Source: Nitrososphaerota archaeon (GTDB lineage Archaea; Thermoproteota; Nitrososphaeria; Nitrososphaerales; UBA183). From it: 6,611 nt of DNA. Shown one piece after another: positions 5,832 to 6,611 of this stretch (within the stretch, counting starts at the first letter, position 1; each line of letters begins with the position of its first letter). The notes under the pieces were generated by a model. That model saw nothing but the letters and a program-made list of their open reading frames with translations. It was not told the origin of the DNA and ran no database searches. Where the stretch lies: the NCBI GenBank assembly GCA_027886925.1, contig JAPCJN010000112.1, positions 1 to 6,611 of the forward strand. The letters are read 5' to 3'. The position numbers and the translations under genes were made by a program.

Positions 5832-6611
5832 GTGGGCGAGGAGGTAGGTCACTATCACTTTTTATCGAAGTATTTAGGCCGTCCACCTACGACGACCTCG
5901 AGTCAGGCCCCTATTTGCAGCGTGTGCATAACTCATAGGAACAACCTGAGCACAATCGAGAGGTCTCTCGATAGCATTTTGTCTCAAGTGACAGACAGGC
6001 ATGAAGTAATTGTTGTCGACGGGATGAGCACAGACGGGTCACTGGAACTATTGAAGAGATACGAGTCAGAAGGGAAGATTCGCCTTATTGTCAAAAAATC
6101 AAGTCGGGGGAGAGGCAGGCAGCTCGCATTCGAGTATTCAACCGGGAATTTCATACTGGCAAACGTCGACCTCGACGAGATCTATCCCAGTCGCATGTTG
6201 GAGGACCTGGCGGCGCTCGAGCCCCTTGCAAAGGAAAAGATGGTGATGGTGAACGACAGGACCGTCCGAAGCGGTTCTCATGGGTTCACCCTCTGTGCCC
6301 GAGATATCATAACGTCGTTGGGAGGTTGGATGGACCTCAACTACTATGAGGATTACGAGCTATGGAGGCGAGCCGCCACGCAAGGAAAGTACGTCTGGAC
6401 CGTGCTACCAATCAACATAGTGAAAGTGGCCCATCCTGAGAGAAAGACCATGTTTGGGCGACAGAAGCATCGCTACACGGGCTACGTGAATAAGTTGCGA
6501 GTCGGAATACCCGTGTTTGGCGACGGCGAGAAACCCACGGCAAGCCAGGAGGTGGTCTACTCGATCGCAAAGTCGGTTTCCCTCTTCAAGCGCTCGTATC
6601 GTGACCCGGCC
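5832..6611 (+). CDS. Family 2 glycosyltransferase (GT-A fold), C-terminus outside window
   Basis: Transfers a sugar from a nucleotide-sugar donor to a glycan, lipid or protein acceptor on the cytoplasmic side; the specificity is unknown. Numbering from the GTG at 5832: first strand and nucleotide-binding motif PICSVCITHRNN (27-38), EVIVVDGMSTDGS with Asp63, SSRGRGRQLAFEYSTGNFILANVDLDEIY where Asp113 and Asp115 form the DxD-type metal/donor site, and YYEDYELWRRA with Glu173-Asp174, the ED motif usually holding the catalytic base. The frame is open through the edge (260 codons). The in-frame stop upstream is TAG at 5796-5798. Start is uncertain: GTG 5832 gives 26 extra residues rich in Thr/Ser before the fold, while GTG 5922 begins inside the first strand. 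A GGAGGT at 5840-5845 has no suitably placed start. No membrane segment is visible. It is divergent from the giant exoprotein gene. A role in glycosylating surface proteins or in exopolysaccharide synthesis is inference. Confidence 0.85.
   Translation, partial: MGEEVGHYHFLSKYLGRPPTTTSSQAPICSVCITHRNNLSTIERSLDSILSQVTDRHEVIVVDGMSTDGSLELLKRYESEGKIRLIVKKSSRGRGRQLAFEYSTGNFILANVDLDEIYPSRMLEDLAALEPLAKEKMVMVNDRTVRSGSHGFTLCARDIITSLGGWMDLNYYEDYELWRRAATQGKYVWTVLPINIVKVAHPERKTMFGRQKHRYTGYVNKLRVGIPVFGDGEKPTASQEVVYSIAKSVSLFKRSYRDPA
5859..5866 (+). promoter_or_regulatory. Candidate TATA box of the glycosyltransferase gene
   Basis: TTTTTATC at 5859-5866 resembles the archaeal box A core and is the best match upstream of the conserved part of the glycosyltransferase. 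Transcription would begin near 5887-5892. That is downstream of the GTG at 5832, so if this promoter is real the protein must start later, with GTG at 5922 the first standard in-frame start. Confidence 0.3.

Overview
The window looks like a piece of an archaeal genome. Arginine is often AGG, there are TATA-box-like elements where archaeal box A promoters would sit, a leaderless-type start is plausible, and the main product is a huge secreted, N-glycosylation-site-rich protein with a Ser/Thr-only linker. A Thermoproteota/Nitrososphaeria-like or Thermoplasmata-like source is possible, but this is style recognition and not a phylogenetic result. GC content is moderately high throughout.

Layout: positions 1-5290 are one uninterrupted minus-strand reading frame that runs off the left edge, with 1763 codons visible and no stop. 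It is easy to miss because its C-terminus lies outside the window. The frame was checked at both ends: the TTG at 5290-5288 and the last whole codon at 4-2 are in register, and the frame was read through completely. The product is a modular exoprotein: signal peptide, a region resembling a glycoside-hydrolase (TIM-barrel) domain, four diverged beta-sandwich modules, an alpha/beta region ending in a degenerate glutamine-amidotransferase-like (beta-galactosidase trimerisation-like) domain, a 64-residue linker with 55 Ser/Thr, an Ig-like domain, and the start of another Ser-rich stretch.

Positions 5291-5831 are a divergent intergenic region. It holds a candidate TATA box for the large gene, several inverted repeats of unknown meaning and no convincing gene. 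Positions 5832-6611 are a plus-strand family 2 glycosyltransferase (GT-A fold), cut by the right edge, with an uncertain start.

Together the two genes suggest a cell-surface or secreted carbohydrate-related locus: a large probable glycan-active or glycan-binding exoenzyme next to a cytoplasmic sugar transferase. They are divergently transcribed, so a functional link is inference from proximity only. No mobile element, CRISPR array, tRNA or rRNA was seen.
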